Position numbers and translations under genes: made by a program
In this document: positions 1-6,569 of the stretch, one piece after another
How positions within the stretch are numbered: the first letter of the stretch is position 1
Layout of the letters: each line of letters begins with the position of its first letter
Origin: Pseudonocardia sp.
Lineage (GTDB): Bacteria; Actinomycetota; Actinomycetes; Mycobacteriales; Pseudonocardiaceae
Reading direction: 5' to 3'
DNA length: 7,427 nucleotides
NCBI GenBank assembly: GCA_030453005.1
Contig: JAKDLE010000125.1
Coordinates: 1-7,427, forward strand
Notes under the pieces: generated by a model
Told to the model about the DNA's origin: nothing
Database searches by the model: none
What the model saw: only the letters and a program-made list of their open reading frames with translations

Positions 1-477
1 CCGGCCCCGTCGCGGTCACGGTCCATCCCCCCACCGTGCCACCCCCACCGTGTCACCGAACGGTCCGCCGTCGATACTGCTGGCGGGCTCGGTCTCGAGC
101 CCCGCAGGGGCGATCCGGGTCGCGGCGGCACCGGGACTCCCGCAGCTGCGGCCGGCTGCGATCTTGTCCGGCACGCGGGTCCGTGATCTCCGCCGGCCGC
201 ACGTTCCCGCAGCGGCGACCGCAGCACCGTGCGCCAGGCACAGATCACTGCTCGACCCCGCGACGGCGTGCCGCCCGGCGCATGGCGCCCCTGATCGTCG
301 TCGCGGCGCGACCCCCAGCCGAGGTGGCTGCCGAACCGGTGAGCCGGCTCATCGCGAAATCGGCCAGTGGGGTCGCCGTCGGGGTGACCGCGATCCTGTC
401 GGTCGCGGCCGTGGGCGTGTCGCTGCTGGTCCGCGGGCGCCCGGCGGGGCAGACGACGGTCTGCCGGCCGGTCCGGG
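1..477. other. Stretch without an assignable gene; one coding-like segment at 282-480 (+)
   Basis: I see no gene with a convincing start, ribosome site and recognisable product here. The long open frames on both strands are mostly arginine-rich translations of GC-rich DNA. One part stands out. From ATG 282 to about 480 on the plus strand, codon first positions are strongly G, second positions are rich in T and C, and third positions are nearly all G or C. This would encode a short protein beginning MAPLIVVAARPP with one hydrophobic helix (around ASGVAVGVTAILSVAAVGVS). Past about 485 the third-position bias vanishes, yet no stop occurs in that frame until 680, which runs antisense through the small gene at 478-648. 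It could be a decayed fragment, a frameshifted small membrane protein, or chance. A 13-base near-perfect direct repeat lies at 31-43 and 45-57. Confidence 0.3.
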
Positions 478-648
478 TCAGCGCGTGCTGGGCACCGTCG
501 GCGCGTGCAACCGGGCGGCGAGCAGCCTGCGGGCGCGGTCGTGCGCGTGGCGTCGGGCGTCGGCGTAGTACTCGGCGGGGTCGACGAGGATGCGGGCCAG
601 CCGCGCGCGCTGGTCCTCGTCGCCGTTGTGCCGCCTGCTGCCGTCCAT
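478..648 (-). CDS. Small charged hypothetical protein, 56 aa
   Basis: I do not recognise this protein. It starts at ATG 648, only 21 bases past the stop of the GAF gene, and a GGAGGT Shine-Dalgarno sequence lies at 665-660 with a rather long 11-base spacer. The product begins MDGSRRHNGDEDQRARLARI and is almost wholly hydrophilic, with many Arg, Asp, Glu and Ala. The segment around LARILVDPAEYYADARRHAHDRARRLLAARL (residues 17-47, quoted with no gap only by its ends: LARIL to LAARL) should be helical. There is no signal peptide, membrane segment or cysteine pair. The codons show the high G/C third positions of the neighbouring genes, while the opposite frame does not. Spacing and orientation suggest it is co-transcribed with the GAF gene and may act with it, but this is inference. 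The chief doubt is that short open frames are easily found in such GC-rich DNA. Confidence 0.6.
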   Translation of the reverse strand: MDGSRRHNGDEDQRARLARILVDPAEYYADARRHAHDRARRLLAARLHAPTVPSTR

Positions 649-669
649 ACGAGAAGGATACCTCCGTGG

Positions 670-1437
670 TCACGTGTTGAGGGCGGCCGCGAGCAGGCGG
701 GCGAAGACCCGCACCGCGGCGACGTCGGCCTCGGACAGGTCGCCGACCTGCAAGCCGTCGATCGTGATGATGCCGAGCTCGCGGGACTCGGTGGCCACCG
801 GCACGACGATGAACGTGCGGTAGTCGTGGTCGGCGGCGGCCCATCCCGGCGGTGCCAGAGTGCGGGCGTCGCGGCAGAACAGGTCGTCGCGGTCGGACAG
901 CAGCCGCAGCGCCTCGTCACCCAGCGGCGTGCCCGCCGTGAACGTCGTGCGGGGCGCCTCGGCCCGGCCGCGGAACCCGGCGTTGAGCAGTCTGCGCGGG
1001 GGGCCTGCGGTCAGGGCGAAGTAGCAGGCGCGCAACCGGCGGGTGCCCAGTACCTCCGCGGCCGCGGCGAGCACCACGGCCACGGCTTGGCCCTGCAGCT
1101 CCACCAGCCCAAGGGCGTTCGCGGCGCGGGCGTCGGTGATCCGCCCGACGAGGTAGGCGAGGGGTTCGAGTGCGTCGTCGAGGACGAGCTGCATCCGCGC
1201 GGCCGCATCCTCGGCGATCTGTTCGGCGGTGGCCGCCCGCAGCCGGGCCCGCCGCTCCGCGACCAGCGGCAGCCCGACGGCCACCGCGGTGAGCGCGGCG
1301 CCCGCGGCGACGGCGAGGCCGAAGGACAGGCCGGACAGACCGTTGAGGAAGGCGGCGACGACCCACGCCGCCGTGGCCGCCGCGACCGCGGCCGTGCGGA
1401 GCAGGCGGGTGCCGGGTCGGGGCGGCCCGCCGTTCAC
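670..1437 (-). CDS. Membrane-anchored GAF-domain protein, 255 aa
   Basis: This looks like a sensory GAF protein held in the membrane. From GTG 1437 the product has a short N-terminal tail, two hydrophobic segments (roughly residues 15-36 and 39-60) joined by a short turn, a basic and then helical stretch (ERRARLRAATAEQ, 61-73), and a cytoplasmic GAF-like domain at about 85-252. The closing GAF strands and helix are clear: DYRTFIVVPVATESRELG, then GIITIDGL, then LSEADVAAVRVFARLLAAAL. No kinase, cyclase, EAL or DNA-binding domain follows, so it has no visible output module. An upstream GTG at 1569 is in frame, but the codons between 1566 and 1438 have A/T-rich third positions and the segment overlaps the 3' end of the LAGLIDADG gene, so I prefer 1437. 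No clear Shine-Dalgarno sequence precedes 1437. A stop codon of another open frame overlaps the start as GTGA. The ligand is unknown. Confidence 0.8.
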   Translation of the reverse strand: MNGGPPRPGTRLLRTAAVAAATAAWVVAAFLNGLSGLSFGLAVAAGAALTAVAVGLPLVAERRARLRAATAEQIAEDAAARMQLVLDDALEPLAYLVGRITDARAANALGLVELQGQAVAVVLAAAAEVLGTRRLRACYFALTAGPPRRLLNAGFRGRAEAPRTTFTAGTPLGDEALRLLSDRDDLFCRDARTLAPPGWAAADHDYRTFIVVPVATESRELGIITIDGLQVGDLSEADVAAVRVFARLLAAALNT

Positions 1438-1522
1438 GAGGCGGAGCCCGGGATCGGGGGATGGTCGTGCATGAGTACGGGCGTGCTCCGGTCCGTGAGG
1501 AGGTCCAGTCCTTCGAGGAGGT

Positions 1523-2278
1523 TCAGTGTTTCGGTCCGACGTGTTCGTCCAGCGCCGCGACGGCCGCACGCCGCGCCACGGAGATGGTGTCCGATCGTGG
1601 TCGGCGATGCGCGATGCCGAGCCGGTCGAGCCCGGCCCCGCACAGGTCGAGGATGTGCGACGACCTGTTGGTGAAGAAGTAGCGCGGATACTCGTAGCGC
1701 TTCGTCGCTCCCGCCACCCGGCGAGTCGTCCAGTTGGTGATCCGGCAGCCGTCGGAGTGGAACAGCCCGCGCAGGAACAGCCCCGTGTGCTCGTCGACGA
1801 CCTCCTCCTGCCAGGGCTCCAACACGATCGGCCGTGTGTGCTTCCGTCCGGGTCCGTGCTGGGGGAGCAGGCACGGCCAGTGCTTCGAGTAACACTTCAG
1901 CTCGGTGCAGCCCTGGCGGGGGATGTGGCACACCTTCCTGCTCAACGCTGCGCTCAGTGCTGCCTCCGTTTCGCACATCACACCTGGCCAGTCGTCGGCG
2001 CAGAAGATGGACAGTGCATGTACCCCCCGTCGATGGGGCGAGATGTGCCCGTCGCCGAGATACATGCCGAGCAGGTAAGCGTACGAATCGGGCAGCCGGC
2101 CCTCACCGCACCGCGGGCACGACCGGGCCGAGCCCTCTGAACGGACGGCGCGACGATCACCTCGGCGCCAGTGGCCGACAGTCGACTCAGACAGCCCCGA
2201 CTGTCGCGCGATGTCGCGCGTGCTCCGGCCGGTCGCGAACAGGTGTTTGACTCGTTCGACGGTCTCCGGGCTGTGCAC
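1523..2278 (-). CDS. HTH-LAGLIDADG protein, putative homing endonuclease or regulator, 251 aa
   Basis: The N-terminus is a helix-turn-helix of the Hin/resolvase style (about residues 5-39; TRDIARQSGLSESTVGHW). A CPRC pair at 54-57 may be half of a small zinc site. Two LAGLIDADG motifs follow: YLLGMYLGDGHIS (68-80) and GLFLRGLFHSDGCRI (166-180). Each keeps the acidic residue at the eighth motif position (D76 and D176), and their spacing suits a single-chain enzyme with both halves in one polypeptide. Such proteins usually cut long DNA sites. WhiA of actinobacteria shows that the same fold can become a transcription factor, but WhiA has its HTH at the C-terminus and has lost the catalytic acids. 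I believe related HTH-plus-LAGLIDADG proteins ending in ISVARR...VGPK are common in actinobacteria, often annotated only as HTH proteins. The GTG start at 2278 is the only in-frame start ahead of the HTH and lacks an evident Shine-Dalgarno sequence. It lies 41 bases after the tRNA-Leu on the same strand. Codon third positions include more A and T than in the liv genes, hinting at a mobile origin. Confidence 0.82.
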   Translation of the reverse strand: MHSPETVERVKHLFATGRSTRDIARQSGLSESTVGHWRRGDRRAVRSEGSARSCPRCGEGRLPDSYAYLLGMYLGDGHISPHRRGVHALSIFCADDWPGVMCETEAALSAALSRKVCHIPRQGCTELKCYSKHWPCLLPQHGPGRKHTRPIVLEPWQEEVVDEHTGLFLRGLFHSDGCRITNWTTRRVAGATKRYEYPRYFFTNRSSHILDLCGAGLDRLGIAHRRPRSDTISVARRAAVAALDEHVGPKH

Positions 2279-2319
2279 TCGGTCAGTGTGGAGCCATACA
2301 CCGACATTCTCGTTCCTGA

Positions 2320-2405
2320 TGGTGCCGGGGACGGGATTCGAACCCGCATGTCCGTGAGGACAGATGATTTTGAGTCATCCGCGTCAGCCGTTGCGCCACC
2401 CCGGC
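2320..2405 (-). tRNA. tRNA-Leu (anticodon CAA)
   Basis: On the minus strand the acceptor stem gccgggg (2405-2399) pairs perfectly with ccccggc (2330-2324), followed by discriminator A and an encoded CCA ending at 2320. The T-arm is gcggg ttcgaat cccgt. The anticodon arm is gatga ctcaaaa tcatc, giving anticodon CAA, which reads the leucine codon TTG. A long variable arm containing the hairpin gtcc tcac ggac marks it as a class II tRNA, as expected for leucine. I see no intron and no terminator between its 3' end and the LAGLIDADG gene. Confidence 0.96.
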
Positions 2406-2525
2406 CCAGCTGCGGGACGAGATTAGCAGTATGCCCCCGTCGCCCGGGATCACAGCACGTCGCCACCCGGCGGCGGCTACTCTGGGTGCTCCGGTTCCAC
2501 CCCGCCCGGTGTGAGGAGATGTTCG
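2406..2525. promoter_or_regulatory. Divergent intergenic region between tRNA-Leu and pdtaR
   Basis: This 120-base gap separates the leftward tRNA from the rightward ANTAR gene and must hold both promoters unless pdtaR is read from elsewhere. For the tRNA, a TAATCT -10-like hexamer lies at 2425-2420 (minus), about 15 bases ahead of the tRNA 5' end, though I find no good TTGAC-type -35 at the usual distance. For pdtaR, TACTCT at 2478-2483 (plus) could be a -10, again without a clear -35. The pdtaR ribosome site AGGAG sits at 2514-2518. Confidence 0.4.
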
Positions 2526-3161
2526 GTGACCCACTCGGTTCCCGAGGAGGACAGCGCCGCAGACGAGGCCCGATCGGTCGTCGGCCTGCGGGTGCTCGTG
2601 GTGGAGGACGAGGCGCTCATCCGCCTGGACCTCACCGAGCTGCTGCGCGAGGAGGGGTACGTCGTCGCGGGCGAGGCGGGCGACGGTGAACAGGCCGTCA
2701 CGCTGGCCCGTGAGCTGCGGCCCGACCTGGTGATCATGGACGTGAAGATGCCGAAGGTCGACGGCATCGCGGCGGCGGCGGAGATCGTCTCGGAGCGGAT
2801 AGCCCCGGTGGTCGTGCTCACGGCATTCAGCCAGCGCGAGCTCATCGAGCAGGCGCGTGACGCGGGAGCGATGGCGTACCTGGTCAAGCCGTTCGCCCGC
2901 CATGAGCTGGTGCCTGCGATCGAGCTGGCGGTGTCGCGCTTCGCGGAGAAGCGCGCGCTGGAGGAGGAGGTCGCCGCGCTGACCGACCGGCTGGAGACGC
3001 GCAAGATCGTCGACCGGGCCAAGGGGCTGCTGATGGGCAGGCAGACCCTGTCCGAGCCGGACGCGTTCCGCTGGATCCAGCGCACCGCGATGGACCGCCG
3101 CACCACCATGAAGGCCGTCGCCGAGGCCGTCGTGGACGGGTTGACCGCGCCGACGGGGTGA
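2526..3161 (+). CDS. pdtaR: PdtaR-like response regulator, receiver plus ANTAR RNA-binding domain, 211 aa
   Basis: The receiver domain (about residues 20-135) has the full active site: acidic pair D28-E29 in LVVEDEA, phospho-acceptor D72 in IMDVKMP, T99 in VVLTA and K121 in LVKPF. A helical linker leads to an ANTAR domain (about 140-205) with the RKIVDRAKGLLM segment and the later WIQRTAMDRRTTMKAVAE segment. Proteins of this layout are phosphorylated by a partner histidine kinase (PdtaS in mycobacteria) and bind RNA hairpins, preventing transcription termination or otherwise acting on RNA. The length matches the family. GTG 2526 is preferred over GTG 2511 because AGGAG at 2514-2518 stands 7 bases before it and the earlier GTG overlaps that site. 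No kinase gene is nearby, as is usual for this orphan-like pair. Whether it acts on the liv operon next to it is open. Confidence 0.93.
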   Translation: MTHSVPEEDSAADEARSVVGLRVLVVEDEALIRLDLTELLREEGYVVAGEAGDGEQAVTLARELRPDLVIMDVKMPKVDGIAAAAEIVSERIAPVVVLTAFSQRELIEQARDAGAMAYLVKPFARHELVPAIELAVSRFAEKRALEEEVAALTDRLETRKIVDRAKGLLMGRQTLSEPDAFRWIQRTAMDRRTTMKAVAEAVVDGLTAPTG

Positions 3162-3314
3162 GCGACGGGGTCGGATCGCTGCCCCGCCGCATCGGGAGCA
3201 CCCGAACATCACAGCTCGTGCACGGCTCGGTCTCGCGAGCGGTACTCTGTCACCCCGCTGGGCTATGGTGTGGCCTCGCCGCAGCAATCGGGTGACGCCG
3301 GACGAGGAGGGCAC
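3162..3314 (+). promoter_or_regulatory. Leader between pdtaR and livH with possible hairpins
   Basis: Three short perfect stems can form: CGGGG 3166-3170 with CCCCG 3182-3186 (11-base loop), TCGGG 3192-3196 with CCCGA 3201-3205 (4-base loop), and GCTCG 3225-3229 with CGAGC 3236-3240 (6-base loop GTCTCG). None is followed by a T run, so none is a standard intrinsic terminator. TACTCT (3243-3248) and TATGGT (3264-3269) are possible -10 elements without convincing -35 partners. The livH ribosome site GAGGAGG lies at 3304-3310, a few bases before GTG 3315. Confidence 0.4.
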
Positions 3315-4631
3315 GTGGCCAGACGCCTGGTGACGTTGCTGTTCCTGGTGCTCGCGGCGATGGCGGCGGTCTCGGGTCTCGCGGCCGCCCAGGACGGGGA
3401 AGCCGTCGAAGGCACCCTGCGCGGCCCCGACGGGGAACCGGTCGCCGGAGTGACGATCACGGTGGAGCAGGACGGCCAGGAGATCGGCACGACGACCTCC
3501 GGTGCGGACGGCACGTGGCTGGTGCCGGTACCCGCTCCCGGCGGTTACGACGTCACGCTCGACGCCGCCACCCTCCCGGACGGCGTCGCGCTGCGTGACG
3601 CCGACGGCGCCACGCTGCCCGCCGTGACCGTCCGGCCGGGTCAGCAACGCACCGTGCTGTTCCCGCTCGTCGCACCCGGTGCGGCCGACGACGGGGCCGC
3701 ACCCGGGCCCGCGCCACCACCCGCGGACACCGGACCGGGCATCGGCGCCCTGCTGGCCCAGCTGACCGTCAGTGGCATCAAGTACGGCGCGATCATCGCG
3801 ATCGCGGCGATCGGGCTCTCCCTGATCTTCGGGGCCACCGGTCTGATCAACTTCGCGCACGGCGAGCTCGTCACGATCGGCGCCGTCACGGCGTTCTTCC
3901 TCAACGCCGCGGCGTTCGGGCCGGGAATGGGTCTGATCCCGGCGGCGCTGATCGCGATCGTGGTCGGCGCGATCGTGGGCGGGGCCCTGGAGCTGGGGCT
4001 GTGGAAACCGTTGCGGATCCGGGGCACCGGCCGCATCCAGCTGTTCATCATCTCGATCGGGCTGTCGCTGTTCCTGCGCCACATCATCCTCGTGATCTTC
4101 GGCTCGCGGCCCCGCCCGTACGCCGACTACGTCATCCAGCAGGTCATGATCTTCGGTCCCGTCGCGATCACCCCGCGGGATCTGGTGATCACCGTGCTCT
4201 CGCTGGTGGTGCTCGTCGCCGTGGGCCTGATGTTGCTGCGCACCCGGGTCGGGAAAGCGATCCGTGCGGTCGCCGACGACCGCGACCTCGCCGAGGCGTC
4301 CGGCGTCGACGTCTCGCGGGTCATCCTCTACGTCTGGGTCCTCGGCGGTGCACTGGCGGCGCTGGGCGGGATCCTGTTCGGGCTGTCCGAGATCGTCGCC
4401 TGGGACATGGGGTTCCGGCTGCTGCTCCTGATGTTCGCCGCGGTGATCCTCGGCGGGTTGGGCAGCCCGTTCGGCGCCATGGCCGGTGGACTGCTGGTGG
4501 GCCTCGTCGCCCAGCTGTCCACCGCGTACTTCCCCGTCGAGCTGCAGAACGCCTGGGCGCTGGGCGTGCTCATCCTCGTCCTGCTGGTGCGCCCGCAGGG
4601 CATCTTCGGCCGGGCCGAACGGGTCGGGTAG
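3315..4631 (+). CDS. livH: ABC importer permease LivH with secreted N-terminal Ig-like domain, 438 aa
   Basis: This is one of the two membrane subunits of a branched-chain amino acid type importer, but longer than the usual 290-310 residues. Residues 1-25 form a signal peptide (MARRLV, a hydrophobic core, then LAAAQ with likely cleavage before Q26). Residues about 28-118 resemble the carboxypeptidase-regulatory-like beta-sandwich: VEGTLRGPDGEPVAGVTITV, then SGADGTWLVPVPAPGGYDVTL. A Pro/Ala/Gly linker (120-145) leads to the permease domain (about 148-432). That domain has the LivH hallmark GLINFAHGELVTIGA (176-190), many membrane helices, the cytoplasmic coupling region RTRVGKAIRAVADDRDLAEA (309-328) and the ending LVRPQGIFG. 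GTG 3315 is chosen over GTG 3270 because GAGGAGG precedes it and the signal peptide then begins properly. The stop is 10 bases before livM. The substrate cannot be read from sequence; amino acids, amides or other small polar compounds are all possible. Confidence 0.92.
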   Translation: MARRLVTLLFLVLAAMAAVSGLAAAQDGEAVEGTLRGPDGEPVAGVTITVEQDGQEIGTTTSGADGTWLVPVPAPGGYDVTLDAATLPDGVALRDADGATLPAVTVRPGQQRTVLFPLVAPGAADDGAAPGPAPPPADTGPGIGALLAQLTVSGIKYGAIIAIAAIGLSLIFGATGLINFAHGELVTIGAVTAFFLNAAAFGPGMGLIPAALIAIVVGAIVGGALELGLWKPLRIRGTGRIQLFIISIGLSLFLRHIILVIFGSRPRPYADYVIQQVMIFGPVAITPRDLVITVLSLVVLVAVGLMLLRTRVGKAIRAVADDRDLAEASGVDVSRVILYVWVLGGALAALGGILFGLSEIVAWDMGFRLLLLMFAAVILGGLGSPFGAMAGGLLVGLVAQLSTAYFPVELQNAWALGVLILVLLVRPQGIFGRAERVG

Positions 4632-4641
4632 GCGGCGCACG

Positions 4642-5718
4642 ATGGACTTCCTCGTCATTCTCGCCGACGCCGGGCGCGGCGCGCTCGGGCCGGTGGCCGC
4701 GATCTACGCGCTCGCGGCGATCGGCCTGAACATCCACTTCGGCTACACCGGGCTGCTCAACTTCGGGCAGGTCGCCTTCATGCTCGTCGGGGCCTACGGG
4801 GTGGCCGTGACGGTCGCCGTCTTCGGCGGGCCGCTGTGGCTCGGGGTGATCGTCGGGTTGGTCGCCGCCGTCGTGCTGGCGTTCCTGCTCGGTATCCCCA
4901 CGCTCCGGCTGCGCGCCGACTACCTGGCGATCGCCACCATCGCGGCGGGTGAGGTGCTGCGGCTGGTCTTCAACTCCGGCGTCGCCCGGCCCGTCACCGG
5001 TGGTGTGTTCGGGCTCCAGCAGTTCGCCGGTGCCTTCTACGCCGTCAACCCCATCCCGTCCGGCAACTACGGGTTCGGGCGGCTGACGTTCTCCCAGCGG
5101 GACCTGTGGGTCATGCTCGTCGGGTGGGGCGCTGTCGCGCTGGCCACGCTGGGCGTGTTCCTGCTCGTACGCAGCCCGTGGGGTCGCGTGTTGCGGGCGG
5201 TCCGCGATGACGAGGACGCCGCACGCAGCCTCGGCAAGAACGTCTACGGCTACAAGATGCAGAGCCTCGTCCTCGGCGGGATCCTGGGCGCGCTCGGCGG
5301 AATGCTGCTCGCCGTCGACGCGCAGGCGGTGGCCCCCAACACGTTCAACCCGGTCGTCACGTTCTACCTGTACGCGCTGCTCATCCTGGGCGGAGCGGGC
5401 ACCGTCCTCGGCCCGGTGCTCGGGTCGGTGCTCTTCTGGTTCCTGCTGCTGTTCATCGACAGCGCGCTGCGCCAGGCCATCGGCGCAGGCTACATCCCCG
5501 ACGAGGTCATCTCGCCCGCTGACGTCGGTGCCGTACGGTTCGCCCTGGTCGGGCTCGGGTTGATGCTGCTGCTGATCTTCCGCCCCGCGGGCATCCTGGG
5601 CGACGTCGAGGAGATGCGGCTCGAGGCCGGCGCCGGTGCGACGCCCCGCCGTCGTCGTCGTGGGCGCAAGGCCCGACCGGCGGCGGGGAAGCGCACCGAC
5701 GAGAGGGTCGGCGGATGA
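4642..5718 (+). CDS. livM: ABC importer permease LivM, 358 aa
   Basis: This is the second membrane subunit, expected to pair with LivH and carry the substrate across the cytoplasmic membrane. It shows the family hallmark LNIHFGYTGLLNFGQVAF (29-46), the segment LRLRADYLAIATIAAGEVLR (88-107), the cytoplasmic coupling region SPWGRVLRAVRDDEDAARSLG (178-198, shown by its ends) and the terminal LLLIFRPAGILG (309-320). About eight or nine hydrophobic segments are visible between residues 12 and 315. After 325 a charged tail carries PRRRRRGRKARPAAGKR (335-351), beyond the usual family end, probably lying on the cytoplasmic face. ATG 4642 sits 10 bases after livH with a weak ribosome site, which suggests translational coupling. 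Its stop overlaps the livG start as ATGA. Confidence 0.93.
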   Translation: MDFLVILADAGRGALGPVAAIYALAAIGLNIHFGYTGLLNFGQVAFMLVGAYGVAVTVAVFGGPLWLGVIVGLVAAVVLAFLLGIPTLRLRADYLAIATIAAGEVLRLVFNSGVARPVTGGVFGLQQFAGAFYAVNPIPSGNYGFGRLTFSQRDLWVMLVGWGAVALATLGVFLLVRSPWGRVLRAVRDDEDAARSLGKNVYGYKMQSLVLGGILGALGGMLLAVDAQAVAPNTFNPVVTFYLYALLILGGAGTVLGPVLGSVLFWFLLLFIDSALRQAIGAGYIPDEVISPADVGAVRFALVGLGLMLLLIFRPAGILGDVEEMRLEAGAGATPRRRRRGRKARPAAGKRTDERVGG

Positions 5719-6569
5719 CTCCGGACCCCACACTGGCCGACATCACCGCGGAGCCCGGTGTCCCGAAACCCGACCCACTGCTCGTCCTCGACGGCGTGCG
5801 CCGGGACTTCGGCGGCGTCCGGGCGGTGGACGTCGACCATCTTGAGGTGCAGCGTGGCGTGATCACCGGTCTGATCGGGCCCAACGGCGCGGGGAAGACC
5901 ACCCTGTTCAACCTGCTCACCGGATTCGACCGGGGCGGCACCGGACGCTGGACGTTCGACGGTCGTGACGTGGCGGGCATGCCCGCACACCGGCTCGCCC
6001 GCCGCGGGATGGTCCGCACGTTCCAGCTCACGAGGGTGCTGTCCCGACTGACGGTGCTGGAGAACATGAAGCTGGCCGCGGTCGGCCAACGGGGGGAGCG
6101 GCTGCTGCCCGCCCTGCTGCGTCCGGTCTGGGGAGCGCAGGAGGCGGACATCGAGCGCCGCGCCGACGACCTGCTGGACCGGTTCCTGCTCGCCGCGAAG
6201 CGCGACGACTACGCCGGTTACCTCTCCGGTGGCCAGCGCAGGCTGCTGGAGATGGCGCGTGCGCTCATGGTCGATCCGACACTCGTGATGCTCGATGAGC
6301 CGATGGCGGGCGTGAACCCCGCGCTGCGACAGGACCTGCTCGGGCGCATCACCGACCTCCGGGACAGCGGCCGCACGGTGCTGTTCGTCGAGCACGACAT
6401 GGACGTGGTGATGAGCATCAGCGACTGGGTGGTCTGCATGGCCCAGGGGCGCGTCATCGCCGAGGGGCCACCCGCTCGCGTTGCGGGCAACCCCGCCGTC
6501 ATCGACGCTTACCTGGGCTCCCAGCACGGCGCCGATGACGAGCAGGGCTCGGAGGAGACGACATCATGA
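5715..6569 (+). CDS. livG: ABC importer ATPase LivG, 284 aa
   Basis: This is one of the two cytoplasmic ATPases that power the importer. Walker A is GPNGAGKT (55-62), the Q-loop is RTFQ (Q104), the signature is LSGGQ (170-174), Walker B is LVMLDEP (190-196) and the H-loop is VEHDM (H227), so all catalytic elements are present. TGLIGPNGAGKTTLFNLLTG and the MVRTFQLTRVLSRLTVLENM region are typical of LivG rather than of the urea-type UrtD. A non-conserved 20-residue N-terminal extension precedes the fold, and the tail after 270 is acidic. The start ATG 5715 overlaps the livM stop (ATGA), which supports it despite the weak ribosome site. The 3' end overlaps livF in the same way. Confidence 0.95.
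   Translation: MTPDPTLADITAEPGVPKPDPLLVLDGVRRDFGGVRAVDVDHLEVQRGVITGLIGPNGAGKTTLFNLLTGFDRGGTGRWTFDGRDVAGMPAHRLARRGMVRTFQLTRVLSRLTVLENMKLAAVGQRGERLLPALLRPVWGAQEADIERRADDLLDRFLLAAKRDDYAGYLSGGQRRLLEMARALMVDPTLVMLDEPMAGVNPALRQDLLGRITDLRDSGRTVLFVEHDMDVVMSISDWVVCMAQGRVIAEGPPARVAGNPAVIDAYLGSQHGADDEQGSEETTS

Noticed and set aside
31..57. 13-base tandem repeat CCACCGTGYCACC
   Set aside because: Only two copies in C-rich sequence near the window edge; no array and no link to a gene.
2320..2345. tRNA 3' end as an attachment site of an integrative element covering the minus-strand genes
   Set aside because: I found no second copy of the tRNA 3' segment to the left in the window and no integrase gene.
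3166..3186. Intrinsic terminator after pdtaR
   Set aside because: The stem is only five base pairs with an 11-base loop and has no T run; a competing stem overlaps it.
2283..4658. Very long minus-strand open frame opposite pdtaR and livH
   Set aside because: It is an antisense shadow rich in Arg, Asp, Gln and His, runs through the tRNA, and its opposite strand holds clear conserved genes.
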